Source: Trichococcus sp. K1Tr (lineage in GTDB: Bacteria; Bacillota; Bacilli; Lactobacillales; Aerococcaceae). From it: a DNA stretch of 64,000 nt. The stretch is taken from the NCBI RefSeq assembly GCF_028309625.1, contig NZ_JAQMHR010000001.1:558001-622000 (forward strand), given 5' to 3'. This document shows, one piece after another, positions 55,306 to 64,000 of this stretch (the first letter of the stretch is position 1; every line of letters begins with the position of its first letter). Below the pieces are notes generated by a model that worked only from the letters and a program-made list of their open reading frames with translations, searched no databases and had not been told where the DNA came from. The translations under genes and the position numbers were made by a program.

Positions 55306-58086
55306 TTATGCTTCTTCCGGCACAAGTGCTTCCGGATATTCAGATCTCACAATATCCGCACAGCGTTCGCATAAGGATGTTGCGTCCGCGATTGTTCCGA
55401 CCTCTGCTTTGATGGCACGGCATCTTTCACAAGTTTCCCCATGTGCGTGTTCCACCAGGATCGCAAGATTATCGAACTGCATCGCTTCAGCTGGAGCAGC
55501 CGCCAATTCTTTGATGTCAAGCTGTGAAACGATGAATAATTGTTCCAGGTTTGCATCAAGGGAAGTGAACAATGCTTTTGTATCTTCATCAACAAACAGG
55601 GACAGATGCGCTTCGAAAGATTTTCCGATCGTCTTTTCATTACGCGCAACTTCCAATGCTTTCAAAGCCGCATCGCGGATGTCCAGGAATTTTTCCCATT
55701 GGCCTAAAATCTCCGCTTGGTCTTCACGGACGCTGCTTTCCGGCAATTCAGCCAGTTGGGCGTATTGTTCCTCTTCCTTCAGGAAACTCCAGATTTCTTC
55801 TGTTGTGTGTGGGATGATCGGCGTCAAAAGTTTAGCCAATTTAACCAATACTTCGTAAAATACGGTCTGCATGGCGCGTCTCTCCAGGTTATCCTCTTTT
55901 TCGATATAGACAACATCTTTCGCAAAATCAAGATAGAATGCCGACAAATCAACTGTACAGAAGTTCATGATCGTTTGGTAGATGGTCGAGAACTCGTACT
56001 CCTTATAGGCTGTCACACATGTTTCAACGACTTGATCCAAGCGCGCCATCATGTACTGATCGACACTGCGCAGCTCTTCGTAGGCCACTGTATGTTCTTT
56101 CGGTTGGAAATCTTCCGTATTCCCGATCAGGAAACGCATGGTGTTGCGGATCTTGCGGTACGTTTCGGAAACTTGTTTCAGGATGTCGTCGCTGATTCTG
56201 ACGTCGGATTCGTAGTCGACACTGGATACCCAGAGACGGACGATGTCTGCGCCCATGTTTTTGACGACTTTTTCCGGCAGGACAGTATTGCCCAATGATT
56301 TGCTCATTTTGCGGCCTTCTCCATCCAAAACAAAACCTTGGGAAAGGACTGTTTTATAAGGGGCTACTCCGTTGATCGCAACGCTGGTCGTAATGCTTGA
56401 ATTGAACCAACCACGGTATTGATCGGAGCCTTCCAAGTACATATCAGCAGGGAATGTCAAATCTTCCCTTGCACGAAGCACCGCTTCATGCGAAGAACCG
56501 GAATCGAACCATACGTCCATGATGTCCATTTCCTTCGTAAATGTGCCGTTCGGGCTGCCTGGATGCGTGAACCCTTCAGGCAGCAGGTCTTTCGCTTCTC
56601 TTTCGAACCAGACGTTCGATCCGAATTCGCCAATCAATTTCGCAGCGTGGTCGATTGTTTCCGGCGTGATGACAGGTTCTCCATTTTCCGCATAGAAGAT
56701 CGGCAACGGAACGCCCCACACACGCTGACGGGAAATTACCCAATCGCCGCGGTCGCGGATCATGTTGAACAAGCGGACTTTTCCAGATGGATGCAGCCAC
56801 TCAACATTTTCGATTTCATCCAAAATGTCTTGACGGAACTTATCGATGGAAGCGAACCATTGCGGTGTTGCGCGATAGATGACCGGTTTCTTTGTGCGCC
56901 AGTCATGCGGATAGCTATGGACGAAGAAATCCAATTTCAGCAAAGCGCCTTTTTCAGCCAACAATTCGGTTATAAGTTTATTGGCTTTGTCGTAGAACAC
57001 GCCTTCGAAACCTGGCGCTTCCGCCGTGTAGCAACCTTTGTTGTCGATCGGTGATAATACTTCCAGACCATATTTTTTGCTGACCAGGTAGTCATCCTCA
57101 CCGTGTCCAGGAGCAGTATGAACCAAACCGGTACCTGCTTCAAGCGTTACGTGCTCACCTACCATGATCAGTGATTCGCGATCGTAGAACGGATGCTGGA
57201 CAGTCATGTACTCCAACTCCGAGCCTTTCAGTTCTTGCAAGATTTCCACAGATTCCCATCCGATGGCTTCCTTGACTGTGCCCAACAGTTCTTTTGCGAC
57301 AACAAATTTTCTTCCGTCAGCGGAAACAACCACATATTCGAAATCAGCATTAACGGAAATGCCTAAGTTTGCCGGCAAAGTCCACGGCGTAGTCGTCCAG
57401 ATGACGAGTGCAGTGTCATTATCCAACAGGCCTTTGCCGTCTTTGACCTGGAAAGCCACATAGATGGAAGCAGACTTCACATCTTTATATTCGATTTCGG
57501 CTTCCGCCAGAGAAGATTCGCTTGAAGGCGACCAATAGATCGGCTTCAGTCCTTTATAGATGTAGCCTTTTTCCGCCATTTTTCCGAACACGCGGATTTC
57601 GGCTTCTTCATATTTCGGCAACAAGGTCACGTATGGATTTTCCCAGTCGCCTGCGATACCCAAACGTTTGAAGACGGTTCTTTGACCTTCGATCTGATTC
57701 CAAGCATAATCTTCACATAATTTACGGAAATCGGCCAAGCTCATCGCTTTGCGGTTCACGCCTGTATTCGTTAAGGCTTGTTCAATCGGCAGACCATGCG
57801 TATCCCAACCCGGGACAAAAGGGGATCGGAACCCGGACATGGATTTCGAGCGGACGATGATGTCCTTGCTGATTTTGTTCAAGGCGTGTCCCATGTGGAC
57901 AGCACCATTGGCATATGGAGGGCCATCGTGTAGGACAAATGTCGGTTTATCCGCATTTTTTTCTTGTCGTTTGGCATAAATATCTTTTTCTTCCCAATCC
58001 TTTTGCCATTCCAATTCACGGACAGGCAGGTTGGCTTTCATAGGAAAAGCCGTTTTCCCCAGGTGCAGCGTTTCTTTCATTTTCAT
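55306..58086 (-). CDS. ileS: Isoleucine-tRNA ligase
   Basis: A 926-residue class I synthetase. HIGH appears as [16 protein letters not shown], the editing domain has [13 protein letters not shown] and the Asp-containing [16 protein letters not shown], and KMSKS is [14 protein letters not shown]-terminal zinc finger ([12 protein letters not shown] and LCERCADIV) is intact, as in the bacterial type I form. ATG 58086 has AAGGGAG 9 nt upstream. The leader holds a T-box and, between it and the start, repeat copy B. Confidence 0.97.
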   Translation of the reverse strand: MKMKETLHLGKTAFPMKANLPVRELEWQKDWEEKDIYAKRQEKNADKPTFVLHDGPPYANGAVHMGHALNKISKDIIVRSKSMSGFRSPFVPGWDTHGLPIEQALTNTGVNRKAMSLADFRKLCEDYAWNQIEGQRTVFKRLGIAGDWENPYVTLLPKYEEAEIRVFGKMAEKGYIYKGLKPIYWSPSSESSLAEAEIEYKDVKSASIYVAFQVKDGKGLLDNDTALVIWTTTPWTLPANLGISVNADFEYVVVSADGRKFVVAKELLGTVKEAIGWESVEILQELKGSELEYMTVQHPFYDRESLIMVGEHVTLEAGTGLVHTAPGHGEDDYLVSKKYGLEVLSPIDNKGCYTAEAPGFEGVFYDKANKLITELLAEKGALLKLDFFVHSYPHDWRTKKPVIYRATPQWFASIDKFRQDILDEIENVEWLHPSGKVRLFNMIRDRGDWVISRQRVWGVPLPIFYAENGEPVITPETIDHAAKLIGEFGSNVWFEREAKDLLPEGFTHPGSPNGTFTKEMDIMDVWFDSGSSHEAVLRAREDLTFPADMYLEGSDQYRGWFNSSITTSVAINGVAPYKTVLSQGFVLDGEGRKMSKSLGNTVLPEKVVKNMGADIVRLWVSSVDYESDVRISDDILKQVSETYRKIRNTMRFLIGNTEDFQPKEHTVAYEELRSVDQYMMARLDQVVETCVTAYKEYEFSTIYQTIMNFCTVDLSAFYLDFAKDVVYIEKEDNLERRAMQTVFYEVLVKLAKLLTPIIPHTTEEIWSFLKEEEQYAQLAELPESSVREDQAEILGQWEKFLDIRDAALKALEVARNEKTIGKSFEAHLSLFVDEDTKALFTSLDANLEQLFIVSQLDIKELAAAPAEAMQFDNLAILVEHAHGETCERCRAIKAEVGTIADATSLCERCADIVRSEYPEALVPEEA

Positions 58087-58119
58087 TGTCGGAAGCTCCC
58101 TTATCATTAATTTTATTTG

Positions 58120-58297
58120 AGAAAAGCTGAACGGGTTTGTTCAGCCCTGAAAGAATTTTAGGAAATCGTGCCGACTGAGCATCGTAGAGCGCAATAGGTA
58201 CGATTTATCTAAATTCCGAAGGGCTTACCCGTGAAGCTAGCCATCATTCATGGATGCATAAAACATTTACAAATCTGTGAAACACCTACGGTGATGC
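58120..58297 (-). repeat. Dispersed structured repeat, copy B (ileS 5' UTR)
   Basis: The block 58120-58242 matches 8747-8869 in inverted orientation at 117 of 123 positions. The 15-nt piece at 58283-58297 is shared as well. It lies between the ileS T-box terminator and the ileS start codon, 34 nt before the ATG, so a readthrough transcript contains it. The inner helix here is AAATCGTAC/GCACGATTT. Against copy A this shows one compensating pair change (T-A to G-C) and one change that leaves a G-U or A-C pair depending on strand. Confidence 0.85.
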
Positions 58298-58337
58298 ACT
58301 TTTTAAATTAAAAATTTTTATGAACTACTTTATGCAT

Positions 58338-58588
58338 ACAAAAAAAGACCCGTCTCCAAAAGGGACGAAGTCTTCGTGGTACCACCCAAATTTAAAGCGA
58401 CAACGGCCGGAACAGGCTGTCATGCTTCCTCATTCAAACCGTTAACGCTGTTCAGGCGACCTTTTTTACTTATGTTTGTTCAAAAAGATTCTCATGGAGG
58501 ATCCTTAAAATAGAGGGACTTATTGGCCTTTCACCATTCGCCAATTCGCTGGAAGTTTCTTTTTTTCGGGTGTTCCATTCTTCAATAT
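58338..58588 (-). promoter_or_regulatory. T-box riboswitch controlling ileS (isoleucine)
   Basis: The minus strand has TGGGTGGTACCACG (complement of 58375-58388). It is followed by terminator arms AGACTTCGTCCC/GGAGACGGGTCT and seven T. Stem I shows an apical TTGGC-GAATGGTGAAA-GGCCAA element near 58525-58548. An AUC codon at 58502-58500 is a candidate specifier. The variable base (TGGT) fits A73 of tRNA-Ile. Confidence 0.9.
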
Positions 58589-58592
58589 CTAG

Positions 58593-58621
58593 ATTTTACT
58601 TGTTTTCTTCCGGAATTTCAA
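58593..58621 (-). promoter_or_regulatory. ileS promoter inside the end of divIVA
   Basis: TTGAAA (58621-58616) and TAAAAT (58598-58593), spacer 17 nt; the -10 overlaps the divIVA stop codon. Confidence 0.72.
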
Positions 58622-59258
58622 TAGCTTCCACAGCAGCTTCCGCAAGTTTCTCTTCAGCTCTGGCTTCTTCGGCCAATCTTCCGCCGATTTCGAATTCAGC
58701 CGCATCCTCAGAGTTGGCGACCAATTCGTCGATGATGCGTGTGCGGTTGGATAACACTTCATTCAAAGTTGGCGTTGAAACTTGACCTTCCGGAGAAGCA
58801 TTCAACAAGTTATTCCATTCATCATTCATGATGAGGTTCAATTGCGACTCAACCAAAAGTTGCAGCTTCTGTTTGAAGTTGCGGCTTTCCTTGCGGACGC
58901 CGTCAGTCTCTTCATTGATTTTTGTCGCTTTCCCAGCCGCTTCATGCAATAAACGATCCGCACTCTTTTCGGCTTCGAACAGAATGATTTCAGCTTCTTT
59001 GCGTGCATTTTCTTTCAGTCTGTCGGCAGCGTCCTGCGCCACTACGATCGACTTGTTCAAAGCATCCTGCAGGTTGCTGAAATACTGAAGTTTTTCTTCG
59101 GCAAATTTCAGTTGCTTTTGCAGGTCTTTATTTTGTTTGATGACTTCTTCAAATTCTTTTGTGACATTATCCAAAAAGTCATTGACTTGTTCTTTATCGT
59201 ACCCTTTTATTTTGACAGGGAATTCCTTGTGTTGAATATCTAATGGAGTCAAGCTCAT
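58596..59258 (-). CDS. divIVA: Cell division initiation protein DivIVA
   Basis: A 220-residue coiled-coil protein. The N-terminal membrane-binding domain reads LTPLDIQHKEFPVKIKGYDK and QVNDFLDNVTKEFEEV. Long coiled coils follow, then an acidic, Glu/Ala-rich tail (EEARAEEKLAEAAVEA). DivIVA senses negative membrane curvature at poles and septa. ATG 59258 has AAAGGTG 8 nt upstream; earlier in-frame ATGs lack a site. Last gene of the dcw run before ileS. Confidence 0.95.
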   Translation of the reverse strand: MSLTPLDIQHKEFPVKIKGYDKEQVNDFLDNVTKEFEEVIKQNKDLQKQLKFAEEKLQYFSNLQDALNKSIVVAQDAADRLKENARKEAEIILFEAEKSADRLLHEAAGKATKINEETDGVRKESRNFKQKLQLLVESQLNLIMNDEWNNLLNASPEGQVSTPTLNEVLSNRTRIIDELVANSEDAAEFEIGGRLAEEARAEEKLAEAAVEAIEIPEENK

Positions 59259-59287
59259 CTTATACACACCTTTCGTTCTTGTCATTC

Positions 59288-60067
59288 TTATTTGTACAAT
59301 ACGCCAAATTCGACGCGCCATTTGTCTTTCTTGGACTTTCCTTCTATAGCCTTAATCTGGATCCGTCCATAACCGCGGATGGAAACGATGTCCAACAAGC
59401 CCAATTCGAAATCGGGGCGTTCAAATGCGGCCCAGTTCAATTTCACTTTTCCGCTGGTCACCAATTCTTTTGCGCGTTGTCTCGATATGTTGTAGATGGC
59501 AGCGATCACTGTGTCCAACCGCAGCGAGCTGACAGTGTCATGCACAATCGTCCAATCATCGATAGGTATGATCAAATCAGTATAGGACCGGCTCTCTAAG
59601 CGGACACTGACCTTGCCTATCTTAGTGACCTGCGAATGCACATAGCTTGCTATATTCGACGCCAACAGAAACTGCCAGCGTGTGCCATCAGACAGGATAT
59701 CGCCGAAAAGCTCCCTTTTCATGCCGGTTCCGATCAGCGTCCCCAGTATTTTACCATGGGTCAGACTGGCAAATTTCGATGGGTACACTACTTCAGTGAG
59801 CTCCATTTCAAAATCACTTTGCGTCGGACTGAAATACTCGGGGCAAATGATTGCCCGCTTGCGCTCCGCCGCTTCGTAACCCCCATAGAATTGGACATGG
59901 ATGTCTCCTTTTTTCCCGACCATCATTTCAAGGATGTACTGCTGTCTCGGATCCAGAAAATCCGTCAAATACGGTGAATAGGTTTCCTCCGCTTGCGTAA
60001 TCCAAGATTGAGCACTGTCAATGAATGGCTGCTCTTCCTTGCGGAAATGTTGATAAACTTCTTGCAT
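59288..60067 (-). CDS. ylmH: YlmH family RNA-binding protein (S4 domain)
   Basis: A 259-residue protein with a C-terminal S4 RNA-binding domain (SSLRLDTVIAAIYNISRQRA then KELVTSGKVKLNWAAFERPD). The N-terminal part carries FLDPRQQYILEMMVG and FGGYEAAERKR-like residues (YGGYEAAERKRAIICPEYF). In Firmicutes YlmH lies between yggT and divIVA; recent work links it to ribosome quality control, while older work linked it to division. AGTGAGGG precedes ATG 60067. Confidence 0.93.
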   Translation of the reverse strand: MQEVYQHFRKEEQPFIDSAQSWITQAEETYSPYLTDFLDPRQQYILEMMVGKKGDIHVQFYGGYEAAERKRAIICPEYFSPTQSDFEMELTEVVYPSKFASLTHGKILGTLIGTGMKRELFGDILSDGTRWQFLLASNIASYVHSQVTKIGKVSVRLESRSYTDLIIPIDDWTIVHDTVSSLRLDTVIAAIYNISRQRAKELVTSGKVKLNWAAFERPDFELGLLDIVSIRGYGRIQIKAIEGKSKKDKWRVEFGVLYK

Positions 60068-60106
60068 ACGAATCCCTCACTTTTTCGTTTGATGAAAAAA
60101 TGTCCG

Positions 60107-60394
60107 TCAATTCAGCAATCTGATCAGGAACAGGATAACGACCTGTGCTCCATACTCCACCAAATTCAGGAACAGGATGCCCGCCACTACACTGAAGCTC
60201 ATCATGCCTACAGATGGGATCAATCTTCTGAATATATCCAGGTAAGGCTCCACAATGCTGGAGATAAAATAGCCGAATTTGGAACTTCTTGCACCCGGCA
60301 ACCAACTCATCAATGCGTATACCAGCAGGACGGTTGAATAGGCCGATATGCCCCAACGGATAATCTGTAAAAGCCAAATCAATATTTGTGTCAT
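60107..60394 (-). CDS. YggT family membrane protein (YlmG)
   Basis: A 95-residue protein with two hydrophobic hairpin-forming segments (IIRWGISAYSTVLLVYALMSW and SFSVVAGILFLNLVEYGAQVV, cited partially) separated by the conserved PYLDIFRRLIP loop. YggT proteins lie in the dcw cluster and have a loosely defined role in membrane or septum organisation. AAAGGAAA precedes ATG 60394, 12 nt after sepF. Confidence 0.92.
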   Translation of the reverse strand: MTQILIWLLQIIRWGISAYSTVLLVYALMSWLPGARSSKFGYFISSIVEPYLDIFRRLIPSVGMMSFSVVAGILFLNLVEYGAQVVILFLIRLLN

Positions 60395-60406
60395 TTTGTT
60401 TCCTTT

Positions 60407-60880
60407 CTAGTAGAACGAACGCTCTTCCTCCAGTGTTTCGTCCAGTGCGCCTTCGACTCCGACTGAAGCGGGGGTGCATAAAAAGATTTCATCGCCAACG
60501 CGTTGGATTTCTCCCCCGATCGCATATACCGTTCCGGTCAGAAAATCCACGATCCGTTTTGCTTGTTCCGCATCTATCCTTTTGAAATTAAGTAGGACTG
60601 CTTGGTTCATCAGCAGATTATCGGCAATCTTCTCCACCTCGGAATAGACTCGCGGCTCCACGACATGGATGCTGGCTTTTTCGGTCATTGCTTGTTGATT
60701 CATAGGAATTACCTTTGCTTTCGTCGATCTTTTTTGGGTGCTCCGATAAGACGGAGCCCCTTCTTCATTGCGCTCGGACCTGCGGACTGGAACGACTGTC
60801 GATGGTTCCTCGACTTCCTCAAATCCGTCTTCCTCGTCTTCAATGACAAAGTACTTTCGGAATAAATCTTTCAGACCCAT
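60407..60880 (-). CDS. sepF: Cell division protein SepF
   Basis: A 157-residue protein. An N-terminal amphipathic membrane-targeting helix (MGLKDLFRKYF) and an acidic linker precede the SepF core (VVEPRVYSEVEKIADNLL, VLLNFKRIDAEQAKRIVDFL). The end is FLCTPASVGVEGALDE. SepF anchors and bundles FtsZ at the ring. GAGGGG precedes ATG 60880. Confidence 0.96.
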   Translation of the reverse strand: MGLKDLFRKYFVIEDEEDGFEEVEEPSTVVPVRRSERNEEGAPSYRSTQKRSTKAKVIPMNQQAMTEKASIHVVEPRVYSEVEKIADNLLMNQAVLLNFKRIDAEQAKRIVDFLTGTVYAIGGEIQRVGDEIFLCTPASVGVEGALDETLEEERSFY

Positions 60881-60903
60881 AAGACCCCTCGCTTCTTCTT
60901 CGT

Positions 60904-61587
60904 CTATGCTTCTGTTTCAGCAAAGAACGCCGATCCGACGCGTACGAAGGTCGCACCTTCGGCAATCGCTACCGGATAATCTTGGCTCATGCCCATGCTC
61001 GTCTCCGTACATGGAGCATAAGGCAAGTTCAACGCCGCTACTTGCTCTTGCATTATTTTCAGATCTTTAAAGCATTGACGCAACTCCACGTCTGTCGCAT
61101 CAATGGGTGCCATCGTCATCAATCCGACAACGATGATATTCGGAAAACTTTCCAGACTCTGGATGAAAGGCACTGCCTCGGATGCGGAAAGCCCATGTTT
61201 TGAACTTTCACCTGTAACGTTGACCTGCACGAAGCAAGAAACAGGCTTCTCCGCCCGCTCATTGATTTCCTTTGCCAATGAGGGACGATCCAATGCGTGG
61301 AAATAGGCGATGCGATTGATCACCTGCTTCACTTTCCTTGTCTGTAAGGTACCGATGTAATGCCAGCTGATATCTTCTTGCGGAAGAGCTTCCTGCTTTT
61401 CGAGCAGACCTTCAAGGCGATTTTCTGCAAAGTGGCGGTAGCCCAAGCGGTACAATTCCTCCACTTGCTCTGCAGGTTTCGTCTTCGTGACGGCGATGAC
61501 CGTCACATCTTCGCGTTTGCGTCCAGCTTTCAAGCAGGCTGCTTCCACAGTTGACTCCACTTTCCGGCAATTTTGCTCAATATTCAT
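60904..61587 (-). CDS. YggS family pyridoxal phosphate homeostasis protein (YlmE)
   Basis: A 227-residue PLP-binding TIM-barrel protein. The PLP lysine is in VIAVTKTKPAEQV, then YRHFAENRLEGLLEK, ISWHYIGTLQTRKVKQV, and the end TSMGMSQDYPVAIAEGATFVRVGSA. It buffers PLP and vitamin B6 pools. ATG 61587 starts 2 nt after the ftsZ stop, so coupling with ftsZ is likely. Confidence 0.95.
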   Translation of the reverse strand: MNIEQNCRKVESTVEAACLKAGRKREDVTVIAVTKTKPAEQVEELYRLGYRHFAENRLEGLLEKQEALPQEDISWHYIGTLQTRKVKQVINRIAYFHALDRPSLAKEINERAEKPVSCFVQVNVTGESSKHGLSASEAVPFIQSLESFPNIIVVGLMTMAPIDATDVELRQCFKDLKIMQEQVAALNLPYAPCTETSMGMSQDYPVAIAEGATFVRVGSAFFAETEA

Positions 61588-61589
61588 TC

Positions 61590-62879
61590 TTATCTGCGTC
61601 TCTTGCGGAAGAAAGGTGGTGTATCCAATGAATCCTCTCCACCGTTTTTATCTTCTTTATTTTCGTGATAACGTGGATAATTATTTTCTGTTTGTTTGAC
61701 AGGGTATTCTTCTGGCTCAGGTTGAACCGATTGGGGCGCCTGTTCTCTTACGTTTGTGTCTCTGCGGATATCCCAGTCGCCGAATAGGTCTTTGGCTGGT
61801 TTTTCTTCTGCTCTTTCAGTCGGAATTTGTTTCTCCGGGTACGAGACAGGTGCGTTCCCTACTTCTTTACGCCCCTTAAAAGCACTGCCTCCGCGATTAG
61901 CGGTTTTTTTTTCATCTTTTTTTTTGTCGTCGATCCCTGTAGCGATTACTGTAACGATAACTTCGTCGCCCAAGTTTTCATTGATGGAAGTACCGAAGAT
62001 GATGTTCACTTCGGATGATGAAGCTTGTGCTACGATATCACTTGCATCTTGTGCTTCGAACAACGTCAAGTCTGAACCACCCGTGATGTTCAACAAAATC
62101 TGCTCGGCGCCATCGATGGAAACTTCCAACAATGGGGAAGAGATAGCTTTTTTGGTTGCTTCTGCAGTACGGTTTTCACCTGAAGCGATACCGATACCCA
62201 TCAAAGCAGAACCTTGATCTTTCATGACGGTCTTCACATCAGCAAAGTCCAAGTTGACATATCCTGGAGCTGTGATCAAGTCTGAGATCCCTTGAACGCC
62301 TTGACGCAATACATTATCGGCTTCACGGAAGGCTTCCAGCATAGGCGTCTTTTTGTCGACGATTTCCAACAGACGGTTATTTGAGATGATGACCAATGTA
62401 TCAACGTTTGCTTTTAAATCAGCGATACCTTCTGCAGCATAACGGCCTCTTTTAGGCCCTTCAAAAGTGAACGGACGTGTCACAACACCGACAGTCAACG
62501 CGCCAAGATCTTTAGCGATTCTGGCTACGATAGGGGCTGCACCAGTACCTGTACCGCCGCCCATTCCGCATGTGACAAAAATCATGTCTGCTCCAGCCAA
62601 GGCTTCAGAGATTTGTTGTTCGCTCTCTTCCGCAGCTTTGCGGCCTACTTCTGGAACTGAGCCTGCGCCCAATCCTTTCGTCAATTTAGGCCCGAGTTGG
62701 ATTCTTGTTTCCGCACTTGATGCATTCAAGGCTTGTGTGTCCGTATTGGCCACGATGAATTCAACACCTTTAACGCCTTCTTCGATCATACGGTTAACGG
62801 CATTGCTCCCTGCCCCACCGACACCGATAACTTTAATTTTTGCTCCATCACTCATGCTTGAATCGAATTCCAATTCCAT
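61590..62879 (-). CDS. ftsZ: Cell division protein FtsZ
   Basis: A 429-residue bacterial tubulin that forms the Z ring. GTP-binding motifs are [12 protein letters not shown], the tubulin signature [10 protein letters not shown], and [11 protein letters not shown] in the T7-loop region. A variable acidic linker (about 320-415) ends with the conserved tail [13 protein letters not shown], the docking site for FtsA, SepF and EzrA. AGGAGG precedes ATG 62879. It lies 45 nt downstream of ftsA. Confidence 0.98.
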   Translation of the reverse strand: MELEFDSSMSDGAKIKVIGVGGAGSNAVNRMIEEGVKGVEFIVANTDTQALNASSAETRIQLGPKLTKGLGAGSVPEVGRKAAEESEQQISEALAGADMIFVTCGMGGGTGTGAAPIVARIAKDLGALTVGVVTRPFTFEGPKRGRYAAEGIADLKANVDTLVIISNNRLLEIVDKKTPMLEAFREADNVLRQGVQGISDLITAPGYVNLDFADVKTVMKDQGSALMGIGIASGENRTAEATKKAISSPLLEVSIDGAEQILLNITGGSDLTLFEAQDASDIVAQASSSEVNIIFGTSINENLGDEVIVTVIATGIDDKKKDEKKTANRGGSAFKGRKEVGNAPVSYPEKQIPTERAEEKPAKDLFGDWDIRRDTNVREQAPQSVQPEPEEYPVKQTENNYPRYHENKEDKNGGEDSLDTPPFFRKRRR

Positions 62880-62924
62880 TTCATTTCCTCCTATTTCATA
62901 CCATTCTTTTTATGTTCAGCGTAA

Positions 62925-64000
62925 TTATTCAAACAGATTATTGAACCAACGTTTTAATTTCCCGACTAAGCTTTCTTCGTAATGATCCTCATCGGCATAA
63001 GTCTCATTTTCATAGACAGGTTCTTCGATGATTGTCGGTTGTTTCGCAGCTTTCGATTGCAAAGGGATCACTTTGCCTGTCGCCTGTACTTTTCCTTTGG
63101 CGACACGGTAAATGTCATCCAGACCCGCCACATACTTGATCAGGCCGATGCTCGTTGCATAGATCGGATTGCGCATCCCCATCTGCTCCGGAATATACAG
63201 CTTGACGTTGATTTCAAAGATTTCTTTCGCCAAATCGACGACGCCAGGCAATGCCGCTGCGCCTCCTGTCAGAACGATACCGCCGGGTAGGTCGCGGGCT
63301 TCCACTTTATCCAAGGCACGTTTGATGTTTTCGAAGATCTGCACAAGGCGCGCTTCGATGATTTCGGCCAGATATTTTTCATCCACTTTCACTGGTTCTT
63401 CTTTCCCGATCGTTTCGACAGGGAAAAATTCTTCAGCGGACGTGTCTTCGGAAATGGCATAACCGTATTCGCGTTTTACGCGCTCCGCATTTTCCAACGT
63501 CGTGTTCAAGATGACGGAGATGTCCTTGGTCACAAGGTCGCCGCCCTCGGGATCAACAAATGAAAATTTCAATTGATCGTCGTGCATGACAGAGGCGCTT
63601 GTTTGGCCGCCACCCATGTCGATAAGGATGGTCCCGAAATCCCGCTCGCCCTTATTCATGGCTACGCTTGAGATGGCCAATGGCTGTACAACCATATCTT
63701 CGATTTGAAGGCCTGCTTTTTCTACACAACGTTTGATGTTATGGATGATTGTTTTCGGACCGGTGATCATGCTTGCGTACAATTCAAGACGGACGCCGAT
63801 CATGCCTCTCGGGTCCCTGATGCCGTCGAACCCATCTACGATGAACTCTTCAGGGATGACGGAAATGATTTCTCTTTCTGGTGGAACGGAACGGACTTTT
63901 GCGGCAGCAAAGACGTTTTGCACATCCTTGTCTGTGATTTCCTTGTTTTCGCTTGCGACTGCATACATCCCGTGGCAAGGTTCGATACTGATTTGATTGC
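62925..64000 (-). CDS. ftsA: Cell division protein FtsA, N-terminus beyond the window
   Basis: About 357 codons of an actin-like protein. The frame stays open past the internal ATG at 63968, reading NQISIEPCHGMYAVASENKE, typical FtsA 1C-domain sequence. The true start therefore lies beyond 64000, roughly 80-90 residues earlier. TILIDMGGGQTSASVM is phosphate loop 2, and GGIVLTGGAAALPGV the adenosine motif. The C-terminal amphipathic membrane helix is KLKRWFNNLFE. FtsA tethers FtsZ to the membrane. Confidence 0.96.
   Translation of the reverse strand, partial: NQISIEPCHGMYAVASENKEITDKDVQNVFAAAKVRSVPPEREIISVIPEEFIVDGFDGIRDPRGMIGVRLELYASMITGPKTIIHNIKRCVEKAGLQIEDMVVQPLAISSVAMNKGERDFGTILIDMGGGQTSASVMHDDQLKFSFVDPEGGDLVTKDISVILNTTLENAERVKREYGYAISEDTSAEEFFPVETIGKEEPVKVDEKYLAEIIEARLVQIFENIKRALDKVEARDLPGGIVLTGGAAALPGVVDLAKEIFEINVKLYIPEQMGMRNPIYATSIGLIKYVAGLDDIYRVAKGKVQATGKVIPLQSKAAKQPTIIEEPVYENETYADEDHYEESLVGKLKRWFNNLFE

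Overview
The window looks like a chromosomal segment of a low-to-mid GC Gram-positive bacterium of the order Lactobacillales, most likely Carnobacteriaceae (Trichococcus-like). The grounds are the ireB-yqgF-DUF1292-mltG block, the Prp/L27 pair, DUF1831 next to a cysteine desulfurase, GshF, EzrA/SepF/DivIVA, and T-box control of aminoacyl-tRNA synthetases. The genus is inference. Nearly all genes lie on the minus strand. Almost everything is core or housekeeping; I see no prophage, insertion sequence, CRISPR array, tRNA or rRNA.

Layout. 1-1.5 kb: end of the ireB-ruvX-DUF1292-mltG operon, with mltG cut by the window edge. 1.7-4.7 kb: alaS under an alanine T-box. 4.7-13.9 kb: an FGE-like protein of unknown role, recD2, mnmA, a TraX-family membrane protein, metY, xpt and a formate/nitrite-type channel. 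14.2-19.1 kb: gshF, an M50-like peptidase, a cysteine desulfurase and DUF1831, probably one sulfur operon. 19.3-21.9 kb (plus strand): rarA, a probable 6S RNA, a small membrane protein and a universal stress protein. 22-25.5 kb: ackA, a YtxK-like methyltransferase, and rplU-prp-rpmA with a leader. 25.6-29 kb: an amino-acid ABC transporter with two tandem binding proteins behind a T-box that I read as cysteine-specific. 29-38 kb: mreBCD, csp, radC, a HAD hydrolase, folC, and valS with its T-box. 38-43 kb: tpx, thiI, a second cysteine desulfurase, ezrA. 43.2-44.6 kb: rpsD and a DUF1054 gene. 44.7-48.4 kb: a Fur-box-controlled yclNOPQ siderophore importer. 48.6-55 kb: a HerA-like ATPase, mtnN, a tail-anchored Lys-rich protein, nudF, xpaC-telA, glsB and a second csp. 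55.3-64 kb: ileS (T-box), divIVA, ylmH, yggT, sepF, yggS, ftsZ and a truncated ftsA, i.e. the distal dcw cluster.

How it works together. Sulfur and cysteine handling recurs: cystine-type uptake, glutathione synthesis, O-acetylhomoserine sulfhydrylation, two cysteine desulfurases feeding tRNA thiolation (MnmA, ThiI), a thiol peroxidase and MtnN. The second theme is envelope growth and division (MreBCD, EzrA, FtsAZ, SepF, DivIVA, MltG).

The most unusual signal is a 123-bp, 95%-identical structured repeat. One copy lies after mnmA (8.7-8.9 kb) and one lies between the ileS T-box and the ileS start (58.1-58.3 kb). They are placed so that the two mRNAs would be complementary to each other.
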